Notes under the pieces: generated by a model
Told to the model about the DNA's origin: nothing
What the model saw: the letters and a program-made list of their open reading frames with translations, nothing else
Database searches by the model: none
Assembly (NCBI GenBank): GCA_963989245.1
Contig: OZ022353.1
Span: 26,052,024 to 26,116,023, forward strand
Length of the DNA: 64,000 bases
Direction: 5' to 3'
Source of the DNA: Nansenia antarctica
Lineage: Eukaryota; Chordata; Actinopteri; Argentiniformes; Microstomatidae
In this document: positions 47,493 to 61,313 of the stretch, piece after piece
Numbering within the stretch: position 1 is the first letter of the stretch
Layout of the letters: every line of letters begins with the position of its first letter
Program-made: the position numbers and the translations under genes

Positions 47493-50473
47493 CCTATAAT
47501 GTAACTCTAAATGACAATCAGAGCAACTTGAATTGCGTGTGTGCAGCCTTTTGCTCAAAAGTGATCAACGTTTCGTTTTCAGAGTCTCTTTTGACAATCT
47601 CTTCGAGAGCTGTTTTCAGTCATTAACAGAGCTTTTCTGAAAGTGTCCAAGCGGCCTGTTCTTAGAGTGGACTGTTTTTTGCATTCGTTCTCAAGTTATA
47701 TCAAACTATCAAAGTGTTGTTTTCTGCCTTTCACGAGCACATTTTGACTTGTTGTTGAATAATCCTATAACGTAACTCTAAATGACAATCAGAGCAACTT
47801 GAATTGCGTGTGTGCAGCCTTTTGCTCAAAAGTGATCAACGTTTCGTTTTCAGAGTCTCTTTTGACAATCTCTTCGAGAGCTGTTTTCAGTCATTAACAG
47901 AGCTGTTCTGAAAGTGTCCAAGCGGCCTGTTCTGAGAGTGGACTGTTTTTTGCATTCGTTCTCAAGTTATATCAAACTATCAAAGTGTTGTTTTCTGCCT
48001 TTCACGAGCACATTTTGACTTGTTGTTGAATAATCCTATAATGTAACTCTAAATGACAATCAGAGCAACTTGAATTGCGTGTGTGCAGCCTTTTGCTCAT
48101 AAGTGATCAACGTTTCGTTTTCGGAGTCTCTTTTGACAATCTCTTCGAGAGCTGTTTTCAGTCATTAACAGAGCTGTTCTGAAAGTGTCCAAGCGGCCTG
48201 TTCTGAGAGTGGACTGTTTTTTGCATTCGTTCTCAAGTTATATCAAACTATCAAAGTGTTGTTTTCTGCCTTTCACGAGCACATTTTGACTTGTTGTTGA
48301 ATAATCCTATAATGTTACTCTAAATGACAATCAGAGCAACTTGTATTGCGTGTGTGCAGCCTTTTGCTCAAAAGTGATCAACGTTTCGTTTTCGGAGTCT
48401 CTTTTGACAATCTCTTCGAGAGCTGTTTTCAGTCATTAACAGAGCTGTTCTGAAAGTGTCCAAGCGGCCTGTTCTTAGAGTGGACTGTTTTTTGCATTCG
48501 TTCTCAAGTTATATCAAACTATCAAAGTGTTGTTTTCTGCCTTTCACGAGCACATTTTGACTTGTTGTTGAATAATCCTATAATGTAACTCTAAATGACA
48601 ATCAGAGCAACTTGAATTGCGTGTGTGCAGCCTTTTGCTCAAAAGTGATCAACGTTTCGTTTTCAGAGTCTCTTTTGACAATCTCTTCGAGAGATGTTTT
48701 CAGTCATTAACAGAGCTGTTCTGAAAGTGTCCAAGCGGCCTGTTCTTAGAGTGGACTGTTTTTTGCATTCGTTCTCAAGTTATATCAAACTATCAAAGTG
48801 TTGTCTTCTGCCTTTCACGAGCACATTTTGACTTGTTGTTGAATAATCCTATAATGTAACTCTAAATGACAATCAGAGCAACTTGAATTGCGTGTGTGCA
48901 GCCTTTTGCTCAAAAGTGATCAACGTTTCGTTTTCGGAGTCTCTTTTGACAATCTCTTCGAGAGCTGTTTTCAGTCATTAACAGAGCTGTTCTGAAAGTG
49001 TCCAAGCGGCCTGTTCTGAGAGTGGACTGTTTTTTGCATTCGTTCTCAAGTTATATCAAACTATCAAAGTGTTGTTTTCTGCCTTTCACGAGCACATTTT
49101 GACTTGTTGTTGAATAATCCTATAATGTAACTCTAAATGACAATCAGAGCAACTTGAATTGCGTGTGTGCAGCCTTTTGCTCAAAAGTGATCAACGTTTC
49201 GTTTTCAGAGTCTCTTTTGACAATCTCTTCGAGAGCTGTTTTCAGTCATTAACAGAGCTGTTCTGAAAGTGTCCAAGCGGCCTGTTTTTAGAGTGGACTG
49301 TTTTTTGCATTCGTTCTCAAGTTATATCAAACTATCAAAGTGTTGTTTTCTGCCTTTCACGAGCACATTTTGACTTGTTGTTGAATAATCCTATAATGTA
49401 ACTCTAAATGACAATCAGAGCAACTTGAATTGCGTGTGTGCAGCCTTTTGCTCAAAAGTGATCAACGTTTCGTTTTCGGAGTCTCTTTTGACAATCTCTT
49501 CGAGAGCTGTTTTCAGTCATTAACAGAGCTGTTCTGAAAGTGTCCAAGCGGCCTGTTCTGAGAGTGGACTGTTTTTTGCATTCGTTCTCAAGTTATATCA
49601 AACTATCAAAGTGTTGTTTTCTGCCTTTCACGAGCACATTTTGACTTGTTGTTGAATAATCCTATAATGTTACTCTAAATGACAATCAGAGCAACTTGAA
49701 TTGCGTGTGTGCAGCCTTTTGCTCAAAAGTAATCAACGTTTCGTTTTCAGAGTCTCTTTTGACAATCTCTTCGAGAGCTGTTTTCAGTCATTAACAGAGC
49801 TGTTCTGAAAGTGTCCAAGCGGCCTGTTCTTAGAGTGGACTGTTTTTTGCATTCGTTCTCAAGTTATATCAAACTATCAAAGTGTTGTTTTCTGCCTTTC
49901 ACGAGCACATTTTGACTTGTTGTTGAATAATCCTATAATGTAACTCTAAATGACAATCAGAGCAACTTGAATTGCGTGTGTGCAGCCTTTTGCTCATAAG
50001 TGATCAACGTTTTATTTTCGGAGTCTCTTTTGACAATCTCTTCGAGAGCTGTTTTCAGTCATTAACAGAGCTGTTCTGAAAGTGTCCAAGCGGCCTGTTC
50101 TGAGAGTGGACTGTTTTTTGCATTCGTTCTCAAGTTATATCAAACTATCAAAGTGTTGTTTTCTGCCTTTCACGAGCACATTTTGACTTGTTGTTGAATA
50201 ATCCTATAATGTTACTCTAAATGACAATCAGAGCAACTTGTATTGCGTGTGTGCAGCCTTTTGCTCAAAAGTGATCAACGTTTCGTTTTCGGAGTCTCTT
50301 TTGACAATCTCTTCGAGAGCTGTTTTCAGTCATTAACAGAGCTGTTCTGAAAGTGTCCAAGCGGCCTGTTCTTAGAGTGGACTGTTTTTTGCATTCGTTC
50401 TCAAGTTATATCAAACTATCAAAGTGTTGTTTTCTGCCTTTCACGAGCACATTTTGACTTGTTGTTGAATAAT
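47493..50473. repeat. 11-monomer higher-order repeat, copy 1 (2,981 bp)
   Basis: Marked in order by GAGCTTTTCTG (47631), ATAACGTAAC, CTCATAAGTG (48098), CTTGTATTGCG, GAGATGTTTTC (48691), TTGTCTTCTG (48805), CCTGTTTTTAG (49281), AAGTAATC and a second CTCATAAGTG (49995). A related but shuffled set of markers lies at 44.9-47.0 kb. Confidence 0.9.
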
Positions 50474-53400
50474 CCTATAATGTAACTCTAAATGACAATC
50501 AGAGCAACTTGAATTGCGTGTGTGCAGCCTTTTGCTCAAAAGTGATCAACGTTTCGTTTTCAGAGTCTCTTTTGACAATCTCTTCGAGAGCTGTTTTCAG
50601 TCATTAACAGAGCTGTTCTGAAAGTGTCCAAGCGGCCTGTTCTTAGAGTGGACTGTTTTTTGCATTCGTTCTCAAGTTATATCAAACTATCAAAGTGTTG
50701 TTTTCTGCCTTTCACGAGCACATTTTGACTTGTTGTTGAATAATCCTATAATGTAACTCTAAATGACAATCAGAGCAACTTGAATTGCGTGTGTGCAGCC
50801 TTTTGCTCAAAAGTGATCAACGTTTCGTTTTCGGAGTCTCTTTTGACAATCTCTTCGAGAGCTGTTTTCAGTCATTAACAGAGCTGTTCTGAAAGTGTCC
50901 AAGCGGCCTGTTCTGAGAGTGGACTGTTTTTTGCATTCGTTCTCAAGTTATATCAAACTATCAAAGTGTTGTTTTCTGCCTTTCACGAGCACATTTTGAC
51001 TTGTTGTTGAATAATCCTATAATGTAACTCTAAATGACAATCAGAGCAACTTGAATTGCGTGTGTGCAGCCTTTTGCTCAAAAGTGATCAACGTTTCGTT
51101 TTCAGAGTCTCTTTTGACAATCTCTTCGAGAGCTGTTTTCAGTCATTAACAGAGCTGTTCTGAAAGTGTCCAAGCGGCCTGTTCTTAGAGTGGACTGTTT
51201 TTTGCATTCGTTCTCAAGTTATATCAAACTATCAAAGTGTTGTTTTCTGCCTTTCACGAGCACATTTTGACTTGTTGTTGAATAATCCTATAATGTAACT
51301 CTAAATGACAATCAGAGCAACTTGAATTGCGTGTGTGCAGCCTTTTGCTCAAAAGTGATCAACGTTTCGTTTTCGGAGTCTCTTTTGACAATCTCTTCGA
51401 GAGCTGTTTTCAGTCATTAACAGAGCTGTTCTGAAAGTGTCCAAGCGGCCTGTTCTTAGAGTGGACTGTTTTTTGCATTCGTTCTCAAGTTATATCAAAC
51501 TATCAAAGTGTTGTTTTCTGCCTTTCACGAGCACATTTTGACTTGTTGTTGAATAATCCTATAATGTAACTCTAAATGACAATCAGAGCAACTTGAATTG
51601 CGTGTGTGCAGCCTTTTGCTCAAAAGTGATCAACGTTTCGTTTTCGGAGTCTCTTTTGACAATCTCTTCGAGAGCTGTTTTCAGTCATTAACAGAGCTGT
51701 TCTGAAAGTGTCCAAGCGGCCTGTTCTGAGAGTGGACTGTTTTTTGCATTCGTTCTCAAGTTATATCAAACTATCAAAGTGTTGTTTTCTGCCTTTCACG
51801 AGCACATTTTGACTTGTTGTTGAATAATCCTATAATGTAACTCTAAATGACAATCAGAGCAACTTGAATTGCGTGTGTGCAGCCTTTTGCTCAAAAGTGA
51901 TCAACGTTTCGTTTTCGGGGTCTCTTTTGACAATCTCTTCGAGAGCTGTTTTCAGTCATTAACAGAGCTGTTCTGAAAGTGTCCAAGCGGCCTGTTCTGA
52001 GAGTGGACTGTTTTTTGCATTCGTTCTCAAGTTATATCAAACTATCAAAGTGTTGTTTTCTGCCTTTCACGAGCACATTTTGACTTGTTGTTGAATAATC
52101 CTATAATGTAACTCTAAATGACAATCAGAGCAACTTGAATTGCGTGTGTGCAGCCTTTTGCTCAAAAGTGATCAACGTTTCGTTTTCGGAGTCTCTTTTG
52201 ACAATCTCTTCGAGAGCTGTTTTCAGTCATTAACAAAGCTGTTCTGAAAGTGTCCAAGCGGCCTGTTCTGAGAGTGGACTGTTTTTTGCATTCGTTCTCA
52301 AGTTATATCAAACTATCAAAGTGTTGTTTTCTGCCTTTCACGAGCACATTTTGACTTGTTGTTGAATAATCCTATAATGTAACTCTAAATGACAATCAGA
52401 GCAACTTGAATTGCGTGTGTGCAGCCTTTTGCTCAAAAGTGATCAACGTTTCGTTTTCAGAGTCTCTTTTGACAATCTCTTCGAGAGCTGTTTTCAGTCA
52501 TTAACAGAGCTGTTCTGAAAGTGTCCAAGCGGCCTGTTCTTAGAGTGGACTGTTTTTTGCATTCGTTCTCAAGTTATATCAAACTATCAAAGTGTTGTTT
52601 TCTGCCTTTCACGAGCACATTTTGACTTGTTGTTGAATAATCCTATAATGTAACTCTAAATGACAATCAGAGCAACTTGAATTGCGTGTGTGCAGCCTTT
52701 TGCTCAAAAGAGATCAACGTTTCGTTTTCGGAGTCTCTTTTGACAATCTCTTCGAGAGTTGTTTTCAGTCATTAACAGAGCTGTTCTGAAAGTGTCCAAG
52801 CGGCCTGTTCTGAGAGTGGACTGTTTTTTGCATTCGTTCTCAAGTTATATCAAACTATCAAAGTGTTGTTTTCTGCCTTTCACGAGCACATTTTGACTTG
52901 TTGTTGAATAATCCTATAATGTAACTCTAAATGACAATCAGAGCAACTTGAATTGCGTGTGTGCAGCCTTTTGCTCAAAAGTGATCAACGTTTCGTTTTC
53001 GGAGTCTCTTTTGACAATCTCTTCGAGAGCTGTTTTCAGTCATTAACAGAGCTGTTCTGAAAGTGTCCAAGCGGCCTGTTCTGAGAGTGGACTGTTTTTT
53101 GCATTCGTTCTCAAGTTATATCAAACTATCAAAGTGTTGTTTTCTGCCTTTCACGAGCACATTTTGACTTGTTGTTGAATAATCCTATAATGTAACTCTA
53201 AATGACAATCAGAGCAACTTGAATTGCGTGTGTGCAGCCTTTTGCTCAAAAGTGATCAACGTTTCGTTTTCAGAGTCTCTTTTGACAATCTCTTCGAGAG
53301 CTGTTTTCAGTCATTAACAGAGCTGTTCTGAAAGTGTCCAAGCGGCCTGTTCTTAGAGTGGACTGTTTTTTGCATTCGTTCTCAAGTTATATCAAACTAT

Positions 53401-53725
53401 CAAAGTGTTGTTTTCTGCCTTTCACGAGCACATTTTGACTTGTTGTTGAATAATCCTATAATGTAACTCTAAATGACAATCAGAGCAACTTGAATTGCGT
53501 GTGTGCAGCCTTTTGCTCAAAAGTGATCAACGTTTCGTTTTCAGAGTCTCTTTTGACAATCTCTTCGAGAGCTGTTTTCAGTCATTAACAGAGCTGTTCT
53601 GAAAGTGTCCAAGCGGCCTGTTCTTAGAGTGGACTGTTTTTTGCATTCGTTCTCAAGTTATATCAAACTATCAAAGTGTTGTTTTCTGCCTTTCACGAGC
53701 ACATTTTGACTTGTTGTTGAATAAT

Positions 53726-56706
53726 CCTATAATGTAACTCTAAATGACAATCAGAGCAACTTGAATTGCGTGTGTGCAGCCTTTTGCTCAAAAGTGATCA
53801 ACGTTTCGTTTTCAGAGTCTCTTTTGACAATCTCTTCGAGAGCTGTTTTCAGTCATTAACAGAGCTTTTCTGAAAGTGTCCAAGCGGCCTGTTCTTAGAG
53901 TGGACTGTTTTTTGCATTCGTTCTCAAGTTATATCAAACTATCAAAGTGTTGTTTTCTGCCTTTCACGAGCACATTTTGACTTGTTGTTGAATAATCCTA
54001 TAACGTAACTCTAAATGACAATCAGAGCAACTTGAATTGCGTGTGTGCAGCCTTTTGCTCAAAAGTGATCAACGTTTCGTTTTCGGAGTCTCTTTTGACA
54101 ATCTCTTCGAGAGCTGTTTTCAGTCATTAACAGAGCTGTTCTGAAAGTGTCCAAGCGGCCTGTTCTGAGAGTGGACTGTTTTTTGCATTCGTTCTCAAGT
54201 TATATCAAACTATCAAAGTGTTGTTTTCTACCTTTCACGAGCACATTTTGACTTGTTGTTGAATAATCCTATAATGTAACTCTAAATGACAATCAGAGCA
54301 ACTTGAATTGCGTGTGTGCAGCCTTTTGCTCATAAGTGATCAACGTTTCGTTTTCGGAGTCTCTTTTGACAATCTCTTCGAGAGCTGTTTTCAGTCATTA
54401 ACAGAGCTGTTCTGAAAGTGTCCAAGCGGCCTGTTCTGAGAGTGGACTGTTTTTTGCATTCGTTCTCAAGTTATATCAAACTATCAAAGTGTTGTTTTCT
54501 GCCTTTCACGAGCACATTTTGACTTGTTGTTGAATAATCCTATAATGTTACTCTAAATGACAATCAGAGCAACTTGTATTGCGTGTGTGCAGCCTTTTGC
54601 TCAAAAGTGATCAACGTTTCGTTTTCGGAGTCTCTTTTGACAATCTCTTCGAGAGCTGTTTTCAGTCATTAACAGAGCTGTTCTGAAAGTGTCCAAGCGG
54701 CCTGTTCTTAGAGTGGACTGTTTTTTGCATTCGTTCTCAAGTTATATCAAACTATCAAAGTGTTGTTTTCTGCCTTTCACGAGCACATTTTGACTTGTTG
54801 TTGAATAATCCTATAATGTAACTCTAAATGACAATCAGAGCAACTTGAATTGCGTGTGTGCAGCCTTTTGCTCAAAAGTGATCAACGTTTCGTTTTCAGA
54901 GTCTCTTTTGACAATCTCTTCGAGAGATGTTTTCAGTCATTAACAGAGCTGTTCTGAAAGTGTCCAAGCGGCCTGTTCTTAGAGTGGACTGTTTTTTGCA
55001 TTCGTTCTCAAGTTATATCAAACTATCAAAGTGTTGTCTTCTGCCTTTCACGAGCACATTTTGACTTGTTGTTGAATAATCCTATAATGTAACTCTAAAT
55101 GACAATCAGAGCAACTTGAATTGCGTGTGTGCAGCCTTTTGCTCAAAAGTGATCAACGTTTCGTTTTCGGAGTCTCTTTTGACAATCTCTTCGAGAGCTG
55201 TTTTCAGTCATTAACAGAGCTGTTCTGAAAGTGTCCAAGCGGCCTGTTCTGAGAGTGGACTGTTTTTTGCATTCGTTCTCAAGTTATATCAAACTATCAA
55301 AGTGTTGTTTTCTGCCTTTCACGAGCACATTTTGACTTGTTGTTGAATAATCCTATAATGTAACTCTAAATGACAATCAGAGCAACTTGAATTGCGTGTG
55401 TGCAGCCTTTTGCTCAAAAGTGATCAACGTTTCGTTTTCAGAGTCTCTTTTGACAATCTCTTCGAGAGCTGTTTTCAGTCATTAACAGAGCTGTTCTGAA
55501 AGTGTCCAAGCGGCCTGTTTTTAGAGTGGACTGTTTTTTGCATTCGTTCTCAAGTTATATCAAACTATCAAAGTGTTGTTTTCTGCCTTTCACGAGCACA
55601 TTTTGACTTGTTGTTGAATAATCCTATAATGTAACTCTAAATGACAATCAGAGCAACTTGAATTGCGTGTGTGCAGCCTTTTGCTCAAAAGTGATCAACG
55701 TTTCGTTTTCGGAGTCTCTTTTGACAATCTCTTCGAGAGCTGTTTTCAGTCATTAACAGAGCTGTTCTGAAAGTGTCCAAGCGGCCTGTTCTGAGAGTGG
55801 ACTGTTTTTTGCATTCGTTCTCAAGTTATATCAAACTATCAAAGTGTTGTTTTCTGCCTTTCACGAGCACATTTTGACTTGTTGTTGAATAATCCTATAA
55901 TGTAACTCTAAATGACAATCAGAGCAACTTGAATTGCGTGTGTGCAGCCTTTTGCTCAAAAGTAATCAACGTTTCGTTTTCAGAGTCTCTTTTGACAATC
56001 TCTTCGAGAGCTGTTTTCAGTCATTAACAGAGCTGTTCTGAAAGTGTCCAAGCGGCCTGTTCTTAGAGTGGACTGTTTTTTGCATTCGTTCTCAAGTTAT
56101 ATCAAACTATCAAAGTGTTGTTTTCTGCCTTTCACGAGCACATTTTGACTTGTTGTTGAATAATCCTATAATGTAACTCTAAATGACAATCAGAGCAACT
56201 TGAATTGCGTGTGTGCAGCCTTTTGCTCATAAGTGATCAACGTTTCGTTTTCGGAGTCTCTTTTGACAATCTCTTCGAGAGCTGTTTTCAGTCATTAACA
56301 GAGCTGTTCTGAAAGTGTCCAAGCGGCCTGTTCTGAGAGTGGACTGTTTTTTGCATTCGTTCTCAAGTTATATCAAACTATCAAAGTGTTGTTTTCTGCC
56401 TTTCACGAGCACATTTTGACTTGTTGTTGAATAATCCTATAATGTTACTCTAAATGACAATCAGAGCAACTTGTATTGCGTGTGTGCAGCCTTTTGCTCA
56501 AAAGTGATCAACGTTTCGTTTTCGGAGTCTCTTTTGACAATCTCTTCGAGAGCTGTTTTCAGTCATTAACAGAGCTGTTCTGAAAGTGTCCAAGCGGCCT
56601 GTTCTTAGAGTGGACTGTTTTTTGCATTCGTTCTCAAGTTATATCAAACTATCAAAGTGTTGTTTTCTGCCTTTCACGAGCACATTTTGACTTGTTGTTG
56701 AATAAT
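53726..56706. repeat. 11-monomer higher-order repeat, copy 2 (2,981 bp)
   Basis: Each marker of the copy at 47493 recurs exactly 6,233 bp (23 x 271) downstream. I noticed a few differences, for example TTTTCTACC near 54227 here and TTTATTTTCGG near 50011 in the other copy. Confidence 0.9.
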
Positions 56707-57790
56707 CCTATAATGTAACTCTAAATGACAATCAGAGCAACTTGAATTGCGTGTGTGCAGCCTTTTGCTCAAAAGTGATCAACGTTTCGTTTTCGGAGTC
56801 TCTTTTGACAATCTCTTCGAGAGCTGTTTTCAGTCATTAACAGAGCTGTTCTGAAAGTGTCCAAGCGGCCTGTTCTGAGAGTGGACTGTTTTTTGCATTC
56901 GTTCTCAAGTTATATCAAACTATCAAAGTGTTGTTTTCTGCCTTTCACGAGCACATTTTGACTTGTTGTTGAATAATCCTATAATGTAACTCTAAATGAC
57001 AATCAGAGCAACTTGAATTGCGTGTGTGCAGCCTTTTGCTCAAAAGTGATCAACGTTTCGTTTTCAGAGTCTCTTTTGACAATCTCTTCGAGAGCTGTTT
57101 TCAGTCATTAACAGAGCTGTTCTGAAAGTGTCCAAGCGGCCTGTTCTTAGAGTGGACTGTTTTTTGCATTCGTTCTCAAGTTATATCAAACTATCAAAGT
57201 GTTGTTTTCTGCCTTTCACGAGCACATTTTGACTTGTTGTTGAATAATCCTATAATGTAACTCTAAATGACAATCAGAGCAACTTGAATTGCGTGTGTGC
57301 AGCCTTTTGCTCAAAAGTGATCAACGTTTCGTTTTCGGAGTCTCTTTTGACAATCTCTTCGAGAGCTGTTTTCAGTCATTAACAGAGCTGTTCTGAAAGT
57401 GTCCAAGCGGCCTGTTCTTAGAGTGGACTGTTTTTTGCATTCGTTCTCAAGTTATATCAAACTATCAAAGTGTTGTTTTCTGCCTTTCACGAGCACATTT
57501 TGACTTGTTGTTGAATAATCCTATAATGTAACTCTAAATGACAATCAGAGCAACTTGAATTGCGTGTGTGCAGCCTTTTGCTCAAAAGTGATCAACGTTT
57601 CGTTTTCGGAGTCTCTTTTGACAATCTCTTCGAGAGCTGTTTTCAGTCATTAACAGAGCTGTTCTGAAAGTGTCCAAGCGGCCTGTTCTGAGAGTGGACT
57701 GTTTTTTGCATTCGTTCTCAAGTTATATCAAACTATCAAAGTGTTGTTTTCTGCCTTTCACGAGCACATTTTGACTTGTTGTTGAATAAT

Positions 57791-59416
57791 CCTATAATGT
57801 AACTCTAAATGACAATCAGAGCAACTTGAATTGCGTGTGTGCAGCCTTTTGCTCAAAAGTGATCAACGTTTCGTTTTCGGGGTCTCTTTTGACAATCTCT
57901 TCGAGAGCTGTTTTCAGTCATTAACAGAGCTGTTCTGAAAGTGTCCAAGCGGCCTGTTCTGAGAGTGGACTGTTTTTTGCATTCGTTCTCAAGTTATATC
58001 AAACTATCAAAGTGTTGTTTTCTGCCTTTCACGAGCACATTTTGACTTGTTGTTGAATAATCCTATAATGTTACTCTAAATGACAATCAGAGCAACTTGA
58101 ATTGCGTGTGTGCAGCCTTTTGCTCAAAAGTGATCAACGTTTCGTTTTCGGAGTCTCTTTTGACAATCTCTTCGAGAGCTGTTTTCAGTCATTAACAGAG
58201 CTGTTCTGAAAGTGTCCAAGCGGCCTGTTCTTAGAGTGGACTGTTTTTTGCATTCGTTCTCAAGTTATATCAAACTATCAAAGTGTTGTTTTCTGCCTTT
58301 CACGAGCACATTTTGACTTGTTGTTGAATAATCCTATAATGTAACTCTAAATGACAATCAGAGCAACTTGAATTGCGTGTGTGCAGCCTTTTGCTCAAAA
58401 GTGATCAACGTTTCGTTTTCAGAGTCTCTTTTGACAATCTCTTCGAGAGCTGTTTTCAGTCATTAACAGAGCTGTTCTGAAAGTGTCCAAGCGGCCTGTT
58501 CTTAGAGTGGACTGTTTTTTGCATTCGTTCTCAAGTTATATCAAACTATCAAAGTGTTGTCTTCTGCCTTTCACGAGCACATTTTGACTTGTTGTTGAAT
58601 AATCCTATAATGTAACTCTAAATGACAATCAGAGCAACTTGAATTGCGTGTGTGCAGCCTTTTGCTCAAAAGTGATCAACGTTTCGTTTTCGGAGTCTCT
58701 TTTGACAATCTCTTCGAGAGCTGTTTTCAGTCATTAACAGAGCTGTTCTGAAAGTGTCCAAGCGGCCTGTTCTGAGAGTGGACTGTTTTTTGCATTCGTT
58801 CTCAAGTTATATCAAACTATCAAAGTGTTGTTTTCTGCCTTTCACGAGCACATTTTGACTTGTTGTTGAATAATCCTATAATGTAACTCTAAATGACAAT
58901 CAGAGCAACTTGAATTGCGTGTGTGCAGCCTTTTGCTCAAAAGTGATCAACGTTTCGTTTTCAGAGTCTCTTTTGACAATCTCTTCGAGAGCTGTTTTCA
59001 GTCATTAACAGAGCTGTTCTGAAAGTGTCCAAGCGGCCTGTTCTTAGAGTGGACTGTTTTTTGCATTCGTTCTCAAGTTATATCAAACTATCAAAGTGTT
59101 GTTTTCTGCCTTTCACGAGCACATTTTGACTTGTTGTTGAATAATCCTATAATGTAACTCTAAATGACAATCAGAGCAACTTGAATTGCGTGTGTGCAGC
59201 CTTTTGCTCAAAAGTGATCAACGTTTCGTTTTCGGAGTCTCTTTTGACAATCTCTTCGAGAGCTGTTTTCAGTCATTAACAGAGCTGTTCTGAAAGTGTC
59301 CAAGCGGCCTGTTCTGAGAGTGGACTGTTTTTTGCATTCGTTCTCAAGTTATATCAAACTATCAAAGTGTTGTTTTCTGCCTTTCACGAGCACATTTTGA
59401 CTTGTTGTTGAATAAT
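57791..59416. repeat. 6-monomer higher-order repeat, unit 1 (1,626 bp)
   Basis: Monomer order: CGGGGTCTC-marked, GTTACTC-marked, TTGTCTTCTG-marked, G-type, A-type, G-type. It is followed at once by the next unit. Confidence 0.9.
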
Positions 59417-61313
59417 CCTATAATGTAACTCTAAATGACAATCAGAGCAACTTGAATTGCGTGTGTGCAGCCTTTTGCTCAAAAGTGATCAACGTTTCGT
59501 TTTCGGGGTCTCTTTTGACAATCTCTTCGAGAGCTGTTTTCAGTCATTAACAGAGCTGTTCTGAAAGTGTCCAAGCGGCCTGTTCTGAGAGTGGACTGTT
59601 TTTTGCATTCGTTCTCAAGTTATATCAAACTATCAAAGTGTTGTTTTCTGCCTTTCACGAGCACATTTTGACTTGTTGTTGAATAATCCTATAATGTTAC
59701 TCTAAATGACAATCAGAGCAACTTGAATTGCGTGTGTGCAGCCTTTTGCTCAAAAGTGATCAACGTTTCGTTTTCGGAGTCTCTTTTGACAATCTCTTCG
59801 AGAGCTGTTTTCAGTCATTAACAGAGCTGTTCTGAAAGTGTCCAAGCGGCCTGTTCTTAGAGTGGACTGTTTTTTGCATTCGTTCTCAAGTTATATCAAA
59901 CTATCAAAGTGTTGTTTTCTGCCTTTCACGAGCACATTTTGACTTGTTGTTGAATAATCCTATAATGTAACTCTAAATGACAATCAGAGCAACTTGAATT
60001 GCGTGTGTGCAGCCTTTTGCTCAAAAGTGATCAACGTTTCGTTTTCAGAGTCTCTTTTGACAATCTCTTCGAGAGCTGTTTTCAGTCATTAACAGAGCTG
60101 TTCTGAAAGTGTCCAAGCGGCCTGTTCTTAGAGTGGACTGTTTTTTGCATTCGTTCTCAAGTTATATCAAACTATCAAAGTGTTGTCTTCTGCCTTTCAC
60201 GAGCACATTTTGACTTGTTGTTGAATAATCCTATAATGTAACTCTAAATGACAATCAGAGCAACTTGAATTGCGTGTGTGCAGCCTTTTGCTCAAAAGTG
60301 ATCAACGTTTCGTTTTCGGAGTCTCTTTTGACAATCTCTTCGAGAGCTGTTTTCAGTCATTAACAGAGCTGTTCTGAAAGTGTCCAAGCGGCCTGTTCTG
60401 AGAGTGGACTGTTTTTTGCATTCGTTCTCAAGTTATATCAAACTATCAAAGTGTTGTTTTCTGCCTTTCACGAGCACATTTTGACTTGTTGTTGAATAAT
60501 CCTATAATGTAACTCTAAATGACAATCAGAGCAACTTGAATTGCGTGTGTGCAGCCTTTTGCTCAAAAGTGATCAACGTTTCGTTTTCAGAGTCTCTTTT
60601 GACAATCTCTTCGAGAGCTGTTTTCAGTCATTAACAGAGCTGTTCTGAAAGTGTCCAAGCGGCCTGTTCTTAGAGTGGACTGTTTTTTGCATTCGTTCTC
60701 AAGTTATATCAAACTATCAAAGTGTTGTTTTCTGCCTTTCACGAGCACATTTTGACTTGTTGTTGAATAATCCTATAATGTAACTCTAAATGACAATCAG
60801 AGCAACTTGAATTGCGTGTGTGCAGCCTTTTGCTCAAAAGTGATCAACGTTTCGTTTTCAGAGTCTCTTTTGACAATCTCTTCGAGAGCTGTTTTCAGTC
60901 ATTAACAGAGCTGTTCTGAAAGTGTCCAAGCGGCCTGTTCTTAGAGTGGACTGTTTTTTGCATTCGTTCTCAAGTTATATCAAACTATCAAAGTGTTGTT
61001 TTCTGCCTTTCACGAGCACATTTTGACTTGTTGTTGAATAATCCTATAATGTAACTCTAAATGACAATCAGAGCAACTTGAATTGCGTGTGTGCAGCCTT
61101 TTGCTCAAAAGTGATCAACGTTTCGTTTTCGGAGTCTCTTTTGACAATCTCTTCGAGAGCTGTTTTCAGTCATTAACAGAGCTGTTCTGAAAGTGTCCAA
61201 GCGGCCTGTTCTGAGAGTGGACTGTTTTTTGCATTCGTTCTCAAGTTATATCAAACTATCAAAGTGTTGTTTTCTGCCTTTCACGAGCACATTTTGACTT
61301 GTTGTTGAATAAT
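59417..61313. repeat. 7-monomer higher-order repeat, unit 2 (1,897 bp)
   Basis: Same order as unit 1 with one extra A-type monomer (60501 and 60772 are both A-type), as expected from unequal exchange within the unit. Confidence 0.9.
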
